Shown here: positions 10,820-21,579 of the stretch, in pieces
How positions within the stretch are numbered: position 1 is the stretch's first letter
Layout: the number at the start of each line of letters is the position of its first letter
Assembly: GCA_023055505.1 (NCBI GenBank)
Contig: JALIRH010000040.1
Span: 1-64,000, forward strand
Direction: 5' to 3'
Source: Callipepla californica brunnescens
Lineage: Eukaryota > Chordata > Aves > Galliformes > Odontophoridae
DNA length: 64,000 nt
Notes under the pieces: model-generated
Seen by the model: the letters and a program-made list of their open reading frames with translations, nothing else
What the model was told of the DNA's origin: nothing
The model's database searches: none
Translations under genes and position numbers: made by a program

Positions 10820-11599
10820 TCACTTCTTGGTGTCCCTGCAGGCCACGACGTAGCGCTGTGCGACGTTGAGCGGCGATGAATATCCGTCAGCGTACAACGT
10901 GTCCTCAAACAGCACCGAGGAATCGTCCTGCGGCTGTTATAGGGCAATTATGGGGTCAGCGGGAAATTATAGGGTCGGGGGGGAACAGGGGAAGTAATGG
11001 GGTCAGGGGGTGAAATAATGGGGTCACAGGGGGGAATTTATGGGGTCGGGGGGGAACTAATGGGATTTGGGGCCGACATTTGGGGGAAATAATGGGATTC
11101 TGGGGCTGAGATTTTGGGGTGGAATTGCAGGATTTTGGCGCTGGGTTTTGGGGTCAGATATCGACCTTATAGGGCTGAGTTATGGGGTCAGTTCGTGCCC
11201 TTTTGGGGCCGGGTTTTGTGCTGTGAGTTTGGGGCAGGGTGGTGTTTTGGGGGTGGGGGTTTTGTGCTGTGGGTTTGGGGTCAGGACGGTGTGTTTTGGG
11301 GCTGGGTTTTGGGGTCAGTTCCTGCTCTTTTGGGGCCGGGTATTGGGGTGAGTCCCTGCCCTTTTGGGGCCGTGCTTTGTGCTGAGGGTTCGGGCTATTT
11401 GGGGTGTGTTTGGGGCCATGTTTTGTGCTGTGGGTTCGGGTCATACCCGCCTGCGGGAGTGCGTGGATGAGGGCGTGGTTGAAGCAGGTGGTCTGCGGGT
11501 ATAGGGCCAGCACGAGCTGCTCCCGCTGGAACAGCACTTCGGGGTCCGTCTCCGGGTTCGCCCTCTTTGTCCTCCTCATCCATGTCATCCACCGCGCGC
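10820..11599 (-). pseudogene. SGF29: SGF29 3' end, damaged fragment (unit A)
   Basis: SGF29 is the SAGA/ATAC subunit whose C-terminal tandem Tudor domain reads H3K4me3. The last exon (10927-10820) encodes DDSSVLFEDTLYADGYSSPL and ends ...DTKK-stop. The preceding exon (11599-11447) encodes VDDMDEEDKE and then, in another frame, ANPETDPEVLFQREQLVLAL...CFNHALIHALPQ. Between these two pieces (about 11,562) roughly 16 residues, plus any intron there, are missing and the frame is lost. The Asp pair that holds H3 Ala1 (VDDMDEE) and cage residues Tyr238 (LYPQTT) and Phe264 (VLF) are kept, but cage Tyr245 is Asn (CFNHA). The donor after 11447 (GTATGA) and the following acceptor do not restore frame simply. 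Upstream exons are absent; minisatellite follows. Confidence 0.92.
10940..11440 (+). repeat. G-rich degenerate repeat, intron of SGF29 fragment (unit A)
   Basis: The plus strand is packed with GGGG runs: first AATGGGGTCAGGGGG-like units (10,940-11,080), then TTTTGGGGCCGGGTTTTGTGCT-like units (11,110-11,440). It lies between the last two SGF29 exons, whose coding strand is the C-rich one. Strong G-quadruplex potential is expected from the run density. The open frames across it are repeat artefacts. The unit B copy is at 34,637-35,137. Confidence 0.75.
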
Positions 11600-11624
11600 C
11601 TGGGGGCACAAAGGCATCACCCCA

Positions 11625-12385
11625 ATGTTAACCCTAATCCTAACCCCATATCGCCCCTATTTCACCCCATATCTCCTAATATCACCCCATATGACTCTGT
11701 ATCACCCCATATTACCCCTTACTGCCCCATATCACCCCTTATCACCCCATACCACCCCATTCGCCCCATACTTCCCCCATATCATCCCATCACCCACTAT
11801 CACCCCTATGTCAACCCATATCGGCTCATATCACCCCCTATCATCCCGTATTGCTCCTATATCACCCCATATTGCCCCTATATCACCTCCCATCACCCCT
11901 ATTTCACCCCATATCCCCCAAGATCACTCCATATCATCCCATATTGCCACATAGTGCCGCAATATCTCCCCCATATCACCCCCTATGGTCCCGATATAGC
12001 CCCCTATCACCCCATATCGCCCCATATCGCTTCTCATCACCCCATAAACCCCCCTATCACTCCCATATCGCCCCTATATTACCCCATTTCGCCCCTTATC
12101 GTCCCATATTGCCCCTATTTCACCCAAATATCCCCATTATCTCCCCGTATCGCCCCATATCATCCCCATATCACCCCATAAAGCCCCATATCGCCCCATA
12201 CCACCACCTATTGACCCTATTTCACCACGTATCTTCCCATTATCTCCCCATATCGACCCATATCATCCCACATTGCTCCTATATCACCCCATATTGCCCC
12301 ATACTGCCACATATCGCCACATACCACCCCCAATCGGCCCTATTTCACCCCATATATCCCAAAATCATCCGATACCGCCCCATAT
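11625..12385 (+). repeat. C-rich minisatellite, CCCCATATCACCCCATATCG type (unit A)
   Basis: Short imperfect units combine CCCC, ATATC and CACC or GCCC. A small telomere-like piece (AACCCTAATCCTAACCCC, about 11,628) sits at its left edge. It gives long open frames rich in Pro, Tyr, His and Ile in more than one frame, which are composition artefacts. It lies directly upstream of the SGF29 fragment in gene sense and passes into the 11-bp minisatellite near 12,395. Confidence 0.9.
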
Positions 12386-12399
12386 CGCCAAACTTGTTG

Positions 12400-15300
12400 G
12401 CGATGAGGAGGCTATGGGGACGTTATGGGGCAGCAGTAGGGCAGCTATGGGGCAGCAGTGGGGCAGCTATGAGGAGGCTATGGGGAGCCTACGGGGCAGA
12501 CATGGGGTGGCTCTGGAGCAAGACTGTGGCAGCCATGGGGCGGAAATGGGGTAGCTATGAGGAGGCTATGGGGAGGCTATGGGGCAGTTATGAGACAGCA
12601 GTGAGGCAGCAGTGGAGCAGCTATGGGGCAGCAGTAGGGCAGCTATGGGGCAAGAGTGGGGCAGCTATGAGGCAGCAGTTGGGTAGCTATGAGGAGGTTT
12701 GGGGAGGCTATGGGGCAGCTATGGGGTAGCTATGAGGAAGCCATGGGCAGCAGTGAGTTAGCTATCGGGCGGATATGGGTGAGCTATGGGGCAGCAGTGA
12801 GGCAGCCACGGGGCAGATATGGGGCAGCTATGAGGAGGATATGGGGAGGATATGAGGAAGACTATGGGATATGAGGAGACTATGGGGCAGCAGTGGGGCA
12901 GCTATGAGGCGGCTACGGGGCAGCAGTGGGGCAGGTACGGGGCAGCAATGGGGCAGCTATGAGGTGGCTATGGGGCAGCAGTGGGGCGGCAATGAGGCAA
13001 GAGTGGGGTAGCTATGAGGCAGCAGTGGTGCAGCTATAAAGAGGCTATGGAGAGGCTATGGGGCAGCAGTGGGGCAGCAGTGGGGCAGCTATGAAGCACC
13101 CTTTGGGCAGCTATGGGGCAGCAGTGAGGTAGCAATTAGGAGGCTATGGTGAGTCTATGGGGCAGCTATGGGGCAGCAGTGAAGCAGCGATGGGGCAGAA
13201 GTACGGCAGCTATGAGGAGGCTATGGGGAGGCTATGGGGCATCAATGGAGCAGCTATGAGGCAGCCACGTAGGAGCTATGGGGCAGCAGTGGGGAATATA
13301 TGGGGAAGCTATGGGGAAGCTATGGGGTGGCTATGGGGCAGCAGTGGGGCATCTATGGGGCAAGAGTGGGGCACCTATGGGGTAGCTATGGGATACGAGT
13401 GAGGCAGCTATGAGGCACCTATGTGGCTGCTGTAGGGCAGCTATGAGGCAGCAGTGGGGTAGCTATGAGGAGGCTATTGGGAGGATATGGGGCAGCTATG
13501 GGGCAGCAGTGAAGCAGCTATGGGGCAGAAGTACGGCAGCTATGAGGAGGCTATGGGGAGGCTATGGGGCATCAATGGAGCAGCTATGAGGCAGCCACGT
13601 AGGAGCTATGGGGCAGCAGTGGGGAATATATGGGGAAGCTATGGGGAAGCTATGGGGTGGCTATGGGGCAGCAGTGGGGCATCTATGGGGCAAGAGTGGG
13701 GCACCTATGGGGTAGCTATGGGATACGAGTGAGGCAGCTATGAGGCACCTATGTGGCTGCTGTAGGGCAGCTATGGGGCAGCAGTGGGGTAGCTATGAGG
13801 AGGCTATTGGGAGGATATGGGGCAGCTATGGGGCAGCAGTGAGGCACGCATGGGGCAGTTATGGGGCAGCAATGAGTCAGCTATGGGGAGGCTATGGGGC
13901 AGCAGTGGGGCAGCTATGAGGAGGCTATGGGGCAGCAGTGGGGCAGCTATGGGGCAGTAGTAGGGCAGCTATTGGGCAGCTATGAAGAAGCAGAGGGGCA
14001 GCAGTGGAACAGCAGTGAGGCAGAAGTGGGGCAGTAGAGGGGCAGCTATGGGGCAGCTATGATCAGGATATAGGGAGCCTATGGGGCAGATATGGGGCGG
14101 CTTTGAAGTAATAGTGGGGCAGCTATGGGGCAGCAGAGGGGCGGAAATAAGGAGGCGATGGGGAGGCTATGGGGCATCAATGGAGCGGCTATGAGTCAGC
14201 CACTGAGGAGCTACGGGGAGGCTATGGGGCAGCTACGGGGAAGCAGTGGGGCAGCTATGAGGTGGCTATGGGGCAGCAGTGGGGAGGCAATGAGGCAAGA
14301 GTGGGGTAGCTATGGGGCAGCAGCGGTGCAGCTATAAAGAGGCTATGGAGAGGCTATGGGGCAGCAGTGGGGCAGCAGTGGGGCAGTTATGAGGCAACCT
14401 TTGGGCAGCTATGGGGCAGCAGTGAGGTAGCAATTAGGAGGCTATGGTGAGTCTATGAGGCAGCTATGGGGCAGCAGTGAAGCAGCTATGGGGCAAAAGT
14501 ATGGCAGCTATGAGGAGGCTATGGGGAGGCTATGGGGAGGCTATGGGGCATCAATGGAGCAGCTATGAGGCAGCCACGTAGGAGCTATGGGGCAGCAGTG
14601 GGGAATATATGGGGAAGCTAAGAGGAAGCTATGGGGAGGCTATGGGGCAGCAGTGGGGCATCTATGGGGCAACAGTGGGGCAGCAATGAGTTGGCTATGG
14701 GGAGGCTAAGGGGAAGTAGTGGGGCAGCTACGGGGCAGAAGTGGGGCAGCTATGGGGCAAGAGTGGGGCAGCTATGGGGCAGCAGTAGGGTAGCTATAAG
14801 GAAGATATGGGGAGCCTACGGGGCAGACATGGGGCGGCTTTGGAACATGAGTGGGGCAGTTATTGCGCAGCAGTGGGGGCGGCCATGGGGAAAGAGTGAG
14901 GCAGCTATGGGGCAGCAGTGAGGCAGCTATTGGGCGGCAATGAGGCTGCCATAGGGCAGCTATGGGGCAGGTATGAGGAGGCTATGGGGAGGCTATGGGG
15001 CAGCTGTAGGGCAACAGTGTGGAAGCCATAGGGCAGCTATGGGGCAGAAGTGAGGCAGGTAGGAGGCAGCTATGGGGCAAGAGTGGGGTAGCTATGGGGC
15101 AGCAGTGGAGTAGATATGAGGAGGCTATTGGAAGGCTATTGGGCAGTGAAGGGGTAGCTATGGGGAACGAGTGAGGCAGCTATGAGGCAGCTATGTGGCT
15201 GCAGTAGGGCAGCTATGGGGTAGCAGTGGGGTAGCTATGAGGAGGCTATTGGGAGGCTATGGGGCAGCTAAGGGTCAGCAGTGAGGCACTCATGGGGCAG

Positions 15301-18300
15301 TTATGGGGCAGCAGTGAGTCAGCTATGGGGAAGCTATGGGGAGGCTTTGGGGCAGCAATGAGGAAGCTATGGGGAGGCTATGGGGCAGCTATGTGGTACC
15401 TATGGGGTACGAGTGAGGCAGCTATGAGGCAGCTATGTGGCTGCATTAGGGCAGCTATGGGGCAGCAGTGTGGTAACTATAAGGAGGCTATTGGGAGGCT
15501 ATGGGGCAGTTATAAGGCAGCTATGGGGCAGCAGTGAGGCACACATGGGGCAGTTATGGGACAGCTATGAGGAAGCTATGGGGAGGCTATGAGGAAGCTA
15601 TGGGGAGGCTATGGGACAGCAGTGGCGCAGCTAATGGGTGGCTATGAGGCAGCCATGGAGCAGCAAAGTGGCAGCGGTGAGGTAGCTACGGGGCAGCTAG
15701 AGGGCAGCAGTGGGGCGGATATAAGGCAGATATGGGGCGGCTTTGGGGCAGAAGTGAGGCAGCTATGGGACAGCTATGAGGTGGCTATGAGGAGGCAGTG
15801 GGGCAGCTATGGGGCAGCTATGTGGCAGCTATGGGGCAGCAGGGATGTAGCCGTGGGTGAGCAATGGGGTATCGATGAGGAGGCTATAGGGAGGCTATAG
15901 GGCATCTATTTGGCAACAGTGAAGCAGCTATGAGGCAGTTATGGGGCAGCAGGGAGGAAGCTATGGGGCAGCTATGAGGATGCTACGGGGAGGCTATGGG
16001 GAAGCAGTTGGGCAGCTATGACGTGGCTATGTGGCAGCAGTTGGGCATCTATGAGGTGGCTATGGGGAGGATATGAAGCTGCAGTGAGTTAGCTATGAGG
16101 CAGCTATGTGGCAGCTCTGGGGCAGCAGTGGGGTAGCTATGAGAAGGCAATAGAGAGGCTATGGGGCAGCTATGTGGCAGCAGTGAGGCAGCAATGAGGC
16201 AGCCATGGGGCAGTTTTAAGGCAGCAGTGAGGCAGCTATGGGGAAGCTATGAGGAAGCTATGGGGAGGCTAGGGGCAGCAGTGGGGCGGCTATGGGGCAG
16301 CAGTGTGGCAGCTATGAGGAGGCTATGGGAAGGCTAATGGGGCAGCTATGGGGCAGCGGTGAGGCAGGTACGGGGCCGATATTAGGCAGCAGTGGGGCAG
16401 CTATGGGGCAGCTGAGAGGAGCCTAAGGGGCGGCTATGGGGCAGCAGTGGGGCAGCAGAGGATTGGCTTTGGGGTAGCAGTGGGGCAGCTATGAGGTGGC
16501 TATAGGGCAGGAGTGGGGCAGCTATGGGGCAGCAGTGGTGCTGCGATGAGGTGGATATGGGAAGGCTATGGGGCAGCTCTGGGGCAGCATTGAGGCAGGT
16601 ATGAAGCGGCTATAGGGCAGCAGAGGGGCAGCTATGGGGCAGCAGTGGGGTAGCTATGAGGAGGCTATTGGGAGGCTATGGGGCAGCTATGGGGTAGCAG
16701 TGAAGCAGCCATGGGGCAGTTATGGGGTAGCAGCGAGTCAGCTATGGGGAAGCTATGGAGAGGCTATGGGGCAATAGTGGGGCATCTATGGGACAGTAGT
16801 AGGGCAGCTATAGAGAAGCTATGGGGAGGCTATGGGGCAGCGGTGGGGCATCAATGGAGCGGCTATGAGGCAGCCACGGAGGAGCTATGGAACAGCAGTG
16901 GGAAAAAGTGGAACACCTATAAGGCAGCTTTGGGGCAAGAGTTGGGCAGCTAATGGGGCAGCAGAGGGGCAGCTATGAGGTGGCTATGGGGAGGCTATGG
17001 GGCAGTAGTGGGGCAGCTATGGGGCAGAATTGGAGCAGCTATGGGGCATCAGTAGGGCAGCTATGGGGAAGCAGCGGGGCAGCTATGAGGCAGCTATGTG
17101 GCAGCTATGCGGTAGCACTGGGGTAGCTATGTGAAGGCTATAGGGAGGCTATGGGACAGCTATGGGGTACCTATGGGGTACGAGTGAGGCAGCTATGAGG
17201 CAGCTATGTGGCTGCATTAGGGCAGCTATGGGGCAGCAGTGTGGTAACTATAAGGAGGCTATTGGGAGGCTATGGGGCAGTTATAAGGCAGCTATGGGGC
17301 AGCAGTGAGGCACACATGGGGCAGTTATGGGACAGCTATGAGGAAGCTATGGGGAGGCTATGAGGAAGCTATGGGGAGGCTATGGGACAGCAGTGGCGCA
17401 GCTAATGGGTGGCTATGAGGCAGCCATGGAGCAGCAAAGTGGCAGCGGTGAGGTAGCTACGGGGCAGCTAGAGGGCAGCAGTGGGGCGGATATGGGGCAG
17501 ATATGGGGCGGCTTTGGGGCAGAAGTGAGGCAGCTATGGGACAGCTATGAGGTGGCTATGAGGAGGCAGTGGGGCAGCTATGGGGCAGCTATGTGGCAGC
17601 TATGGGGCAGCAGGGATGTAGCCGTGGGTGAGCAATGGGGTATCGATGAGGAGGCTATAGGGAGGCTATAGGGCATCTATTTGGCAACAGTGAAGCAGCT
17701 ATGAGGCAGTTATGGGGCAGCAGGGAGGAAGCTATGGGGCAGCTATGAGGATGCTACGGGGAGGCTATGGGGAAGCAGTTGGGCAGCTATGACGTGGCTA
17801 TGTGGCAGCAGTTGGGCATCTATGAGGTGGCTATGGGGAGGATATGAAGCTGCAGTGAGTTAGCTATGAGGCAGCTATGTGGCAGCTCTGGGGCAGCAGT
17901 GGGGTAGCTATGAGAAGGCAATAGAGAGGCTATGGGGCAGCTATGTGGCAGCAGTGAGGCAGCAATGAGGCAGCCATGGGGCAGTTTTAAGGCAGCAGTG
18001 AGGCAGCTATGGGGAAGCTATGAGGAAGCTATGGGGAGGCTAGGGGCAGCAGTGGGGCGGCTATGGGGCAGCAGTGTGGCAGCTATGAGGAGGCTATGGG
18101 AAGGCTAATGGGGCAGCTATGGGGCAGCGGTGAGGCAGGTACGGGGCCGATATTAGGCAGCAGTGGGGCAGCTATGGGGCAGCTGAGAGGAGCCTAAGGG
18201 GCGGCTATGGGGCAGCAGTGGGGCAGCAGAGGATTGGCTTTGGGGTAGCAGTGGGGCAGCTATGAGGTGGCTATAGGGCAGGAGTGGGGCAGCTATGGGG

Positions 18301-18651
18301 CAGCAGTGGTGCTGCGATGAGGTGGATATGGGAAGGCTATGGGGCAGCTCTGGGGCAGCATTGAGGCAGGTATGAAGCGGCTATAGGGCAGCAGAGGGGC
18401 AGCTATGGGGCAGCAGTGGGGTAGCTATGAGGAGGCTATTGGGAGGCTATGGGGCAGCTATGGGGTAGCAGTGAAGCAGCCATGGGGCAGTTATGGGGTA
18501 GCAGCGAGTCAGCTATGGGGAAGCTATGGAGAGGCTATGGGGCAATAGTGGGGCATCTATGGGACAGTAGTAGGGCAGCTATAGAGAAGCTATGGGGAGG
18601 CTATGGGGCAGCGGTGGGGCATCAATGGAGTGGCTATGAGGCAGCCACTAT
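12400..18651 (+). repeat. 11-bp minisatellite GGGGCAGCTAT / GGGGCAGCAGT, 6.3 kb (unit A)
   Basis: The basic unit is 11 bp, with variants such as GAGGAGGCTAT. Higher-order duplications are visible: 330 bp (13,157-13,486 repeated at 13,487-13,816, with a diverged relative near 14,460) and 1,771 bp (about 15,397-17,167 repeated from 17,168 and cut short at 18,651). Both are exact multiples of 11 (30 and 161 units). Because 11 is not divisible by 3, all three forward frames read the same 11-residue peptide pattern (MGQLWGSSGAA type), so the many 60-100-residue open frames are not evidence of genes. Confidence 0.96.
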
Positions 18652-18684
18652 GAGCCAGTTAGGGAAAGGTGAAGTGTTGGTGTT

Positions 18685-19215
18685 CTAGTTAGAGAAGAGT
18701 TAGGTTTAGGTTTAGGGTTAGTTTTTTTTTGTCGATTTAGGTTTTGGGTAAGGGGTAGATTTTAGAAAACATGAGATTTCTGGTCAGAGTAGGGTTAGGC
18801 CTTAGAATATGGATAAGGTTAGGATAAATGTAGGGTTAGTTTCAGGTCTAGGTTAGTTTGAGTGTTAGGCTGAGAGAAGGGGAGGGCCTTGGGTTTGGCT
18901 TAGGGTTAAGATAAGGTTTAGGAATAGGAGTAGGTTTGGTGTTTGGATTGGGTTTGGGGTTAGTATTAGGGCTAGGTTTTGGCTTCGAGTTAGGTGAGGG
19001 TTGTGGTAATCTGATGCTTTGTTCAAGGTTTAGGGTTGGGCTTCAATTTGGGTTTTGGATTAGGATCAGAGTTAGGGACAGCTTTAAAATAAAGTTAGGA
19101 TTCGGGTAATAGCTACAGGGATGCTTATGGAAACGATTTGGGTAAAGGGTAAGTTTTAGGCTTAGCTTTAGATTTAGAGTTAGGTTTAGGTTTAGGATTA
19201 GAGTTCTGGTTTTGG
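18685..19215 (+). repeat. Degenerate telomere-like array, TTAGGG strand (unit A)
   Basis: TTAGGG, TTTAGG, GTTAGG and GGGTTTGG-like words fill the plus strand. Perfect tandem hexamers are rare, so the array is old or variant-rich. It joins the minisatellite at about 18,655-18,690 on the left and cuts into the gag-like remnant at about 19,215 on the right. Confidence 0.85.
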
Positions 19216-19500
19216 TTGGGAGAAGGCTGTTTTTCATTCACATAAGCATTTAGAGCCTGGCAGATCCGGTCCTCAAAGGACCCAAATACTGGCCAGAACA
19301 ACTGATCTGCCCTTCTCTGCTTTCCTCCCCATACCTCCATACAATCATGTACCATCTTCACCTCACTCTTTCCTCGTCTAGAGGGAGAATCACCCCAATG
19401 TTTTAACATTAAACCTAGGGGGCTTTCTAGTGGTATGTCCGGTAGCTTTACCTGCGAGCTGTACCTAGAGTTCGGAGTGACAGGTCTCTGCACAGAAGTT
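19215..19500 (-). pseudogene. Partial retroviral gag-like remnant (unit A)
   Basis: An open minus-strand stretch downstream of the LTR and primer-binding site, without a clear ATG in frame. It contains PLGLMLKHW and a Trp-rich segment resembling the matrix part of gammaretrovirus-like Gag. It stops abruptly where TTAGGG-like repeats begin, so the rest of the provirus is missing. The Gag assignment rests on position behind a PBS and on a weak motif match; it was not confirmed by search. The unit B copy is at 42,912-43,197. Confidence 0.55.
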
Positions 19501-19570
19501 ACCCAGCCCAGGGGCCGTCCGAAGACAGGGTGCTCCCCTGGAGTGGGAATTCCACAGCAGAGTCGCCTGG

Positions 19571-19588
19571 ATCCGAGTCACGGCACCA
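19571..19588 (-). other. Retroviral primer-binding site, tRNA-His type (unit A)
   Basis: The minus strand reads TGGTGCCGTGACTCGGAT, three bases after the LTR end. It matches the 18-nt primer-binding site used with tRNA-His, as known for the HERV-H group. The full 18-base match is what makes the neighbouring LTR call secure. The unit B copy is at 43,268-43,285. Confidence 0.88.
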
Positions 19589-19591
19589 AAT

Positions 19592-20050
19592 TGTTAGAGG
19601 TGTGAAGAGAATGATACGCACCAACCGTTGCCAACAGTAAGGAATTTACTGAGCAAGCAATAAATGAGCGGAACAGCGCAGGGCGGCCGGGAGTCTCCTC
19701 TGCACCAGAGGTGCTCAACAGGGCCCCCCATCCCCTCTTTTCATTGTCCCTTATCTCTGCATTCATGTCTTATCTTTCTCTTCCTGGGCTGCGCCGGCTG
19801 TTATCTGGGGGTCGTTCTCTGTCCCCTGGTGATCGAGATGATGAAGGCCGTAGTTTTCCTCAGCTCCGATCACGTGCGCTCAAGAGGAGATTTTCACTTC
19901 TTTTTCTTTTGCAGTTTCTCAGAAGGTCACTGCTATCTGTTGTTCATTGTCCAGGTGTTAGAACTAAGCGCTGTGGCTCCAACTTGCACAAACTACAAAG
20001 CTTTTAGACCAAACTTCGATATATCTATTTTGAGACTTCTACGAACTACA
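19592..20050 (-). mobile_element. Endogenous retrovirus 5' LTR (unit A)
   Basis: On the minus strand the LTR runs from about 20,050 (TGTAG...) to 19,592 (...CTAACA), about 459 bp, ending three bases before the PBS. A possible poly-A signal variant (AGTAAA) lies near the U5 side. The 5' boundary is less certain than the 3' one, since the target duplication on the far side is lost with the rest of the element. An A-rich tract and a short unique stretch (20,061-20,160) separate it from the CCCTAA-like array. Confidence 0.72.
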
Positions 20051-20164
20051 TAGTTCTCAGAAAAAAAAAAAAAGAAAAAAGAAAAAAGAAAAAAAAACAA
20101 CGCTGAAAAACACTGACACATCTGTCTCGAGTCGGTTTGATTAACAAGTAGAGAACTCATCTTT

Positions 20165-21507
20165 ACCACAATCCTTACCCTAAGCCTAACACTCACCTTA
20201 AACCTAACCCGAACCCTGTACCTAGCCTGAACCCTAAGCATAACCCTAAACCTATCCCTATTCCTATCCTCAACAGTAACCCAAACCCTAATCCTAACAC
20301 TGACACTCAACCTAGTTCTAATGCTGTATCTAACCTTAGAACTAAAACAAACCCTATCCCTAAGCCTAATCCTAAATCTAATTCTAACCCTTACCTATAC
20401 ACTATCCCTATCCCCAAAACCCTTTTCCTACACCTAACCCTAACCACAATACTTACCTTAACCAATCCCAGGCCTAACCCTAACACTAACCTGAAACCTA
20501 ATCCTATTCCTAACCTTAACCCTAACCAGAGGCCTAACCCTAATGTGACCCTTACACTCAAACTGACCCTGCCCCTAACCCTAAACACAGACTGCCTCCT
20601 AAACCTAAACCTAAAACTTCCCCTAATGCTAACATGAACACCCAACCTAATCCTAGCTCTAAACACAATCATAAAACTGAGAAAAACTTTTTCCCTAACC
20701 CTAATCCTAAATCTAATCCGAAACCTAAAACAATCCCAAACCCTTTCCCTATCTCTAACCCTAACCCAGAATCTAAACCTCACCCTATTACTAAACCCAA
20801 CCTTACACCTAACCCTATTCCATAACTTAAACTTACCCTAACACTGTAAAACTAAATCTTACCCTAATCGTAACCCTAAACCTAAACATAACCTTACCCT
20901 AGTACCAAAATAAACTTACCCGTAACCCTAACCCAAAACCTAACAGAACCCTAGCCCTAACCATAATCCTAACCCTAACTCAAACCCTAAATCTAACTCC
21001 AATCCTTACCCTAAACATAACTCTAAGCATTTCCCAAATCCTATTTCTAACTCTACCCTAACCCTAACCCAAACTCAGACCCTACCACAAAACCCAAGTT
21101 TAAGCCCAACCCTAAACCTAACCAAAAGCATCAGATCACCACAGCCCTCACCTAAATCTATCCCAAAACACGTTCCTAATATTAAACCAAATCCTAATCC
21201 AAACACTAACCCTACAACTATTCCTAAACCTTTACTTAACACAAAACTAAACCCGAGGCCTAACCCCTTACCTCACCCTGACACTCAAACTAACCCTACC
21301 CCTAACCCTACATACAGATCGAATCCTAAATCTAACCCTAAACTTAACCCTAATGCTACTCCTAACATGAACAGTTAACCTACTTCTGTCCCTGATGCTA
21401 AAACTCAAATTATCCCTAAACCAAAATCTACACCAAAACCTAACCCTAACCCTAACCCTGACCCTGAACCTGACCCTGAACCTGACCTAAACCCTAACCC
21501 TAACCAG
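20165..21507 (+). repeat. Degenerate telomere-like array, CCCTAA strand (unit A)
   Basis: About 1.3 kb of CCCTAA, CCTAAA, CCTAAT and CCCTGA words on the plus strand. The most regular run is near the right end (about 21,436-21,505). Orientation is opposite to the array at 18,685-19,215, so the two point toward each other across the ERV fragment. Lys/Asn/Pro-rich and Arg/Val-rich open frames across it are artefacts. Confidence 0.92.
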
Positions 21508-21579
21508 TCGCAAAAAAGGCCTGAATCCATACAGCCTTTTCACTGTAAAAATTTGGGAGAGAAAATCTGGCTTATCATT
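21505..21579. repeat. 75-bp inverted copy of XPO1 intron segment at the telomere-like boundary
   Basis: This block, with GGCCTGAATCCATACAGCCT at its core, matches the reverse complement of 5,868-5,942 in an XPO1 pseudogene intron, with a few mismatches. It begins exactly where CCCTAA repeats stop. Further copies are at 45,202-45,276. It may mark a fold-back event at the break, or be a short dispersed repeat. Confidence 0.8.

Noticed and set aside
11567..12729. Long plus-strand open frames rich in Pro, Tyr, His and Ile
   Set aside because: They lie in the C-rich minisatellite, occur in several frames at once and have no splice or start context.
12400..18651. CRISPR-like regular repeats
   Set aside because: Units are contiguous 11-bp repeats without unique spacers, in vertebrate DNA; there are no cas genes.
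20391..20825. Arg/Val-rich and Asn/Pro/Lys-rich open frames
   Set aside because: These are translations of telomere-like hexamers, which keep frames open by composition.
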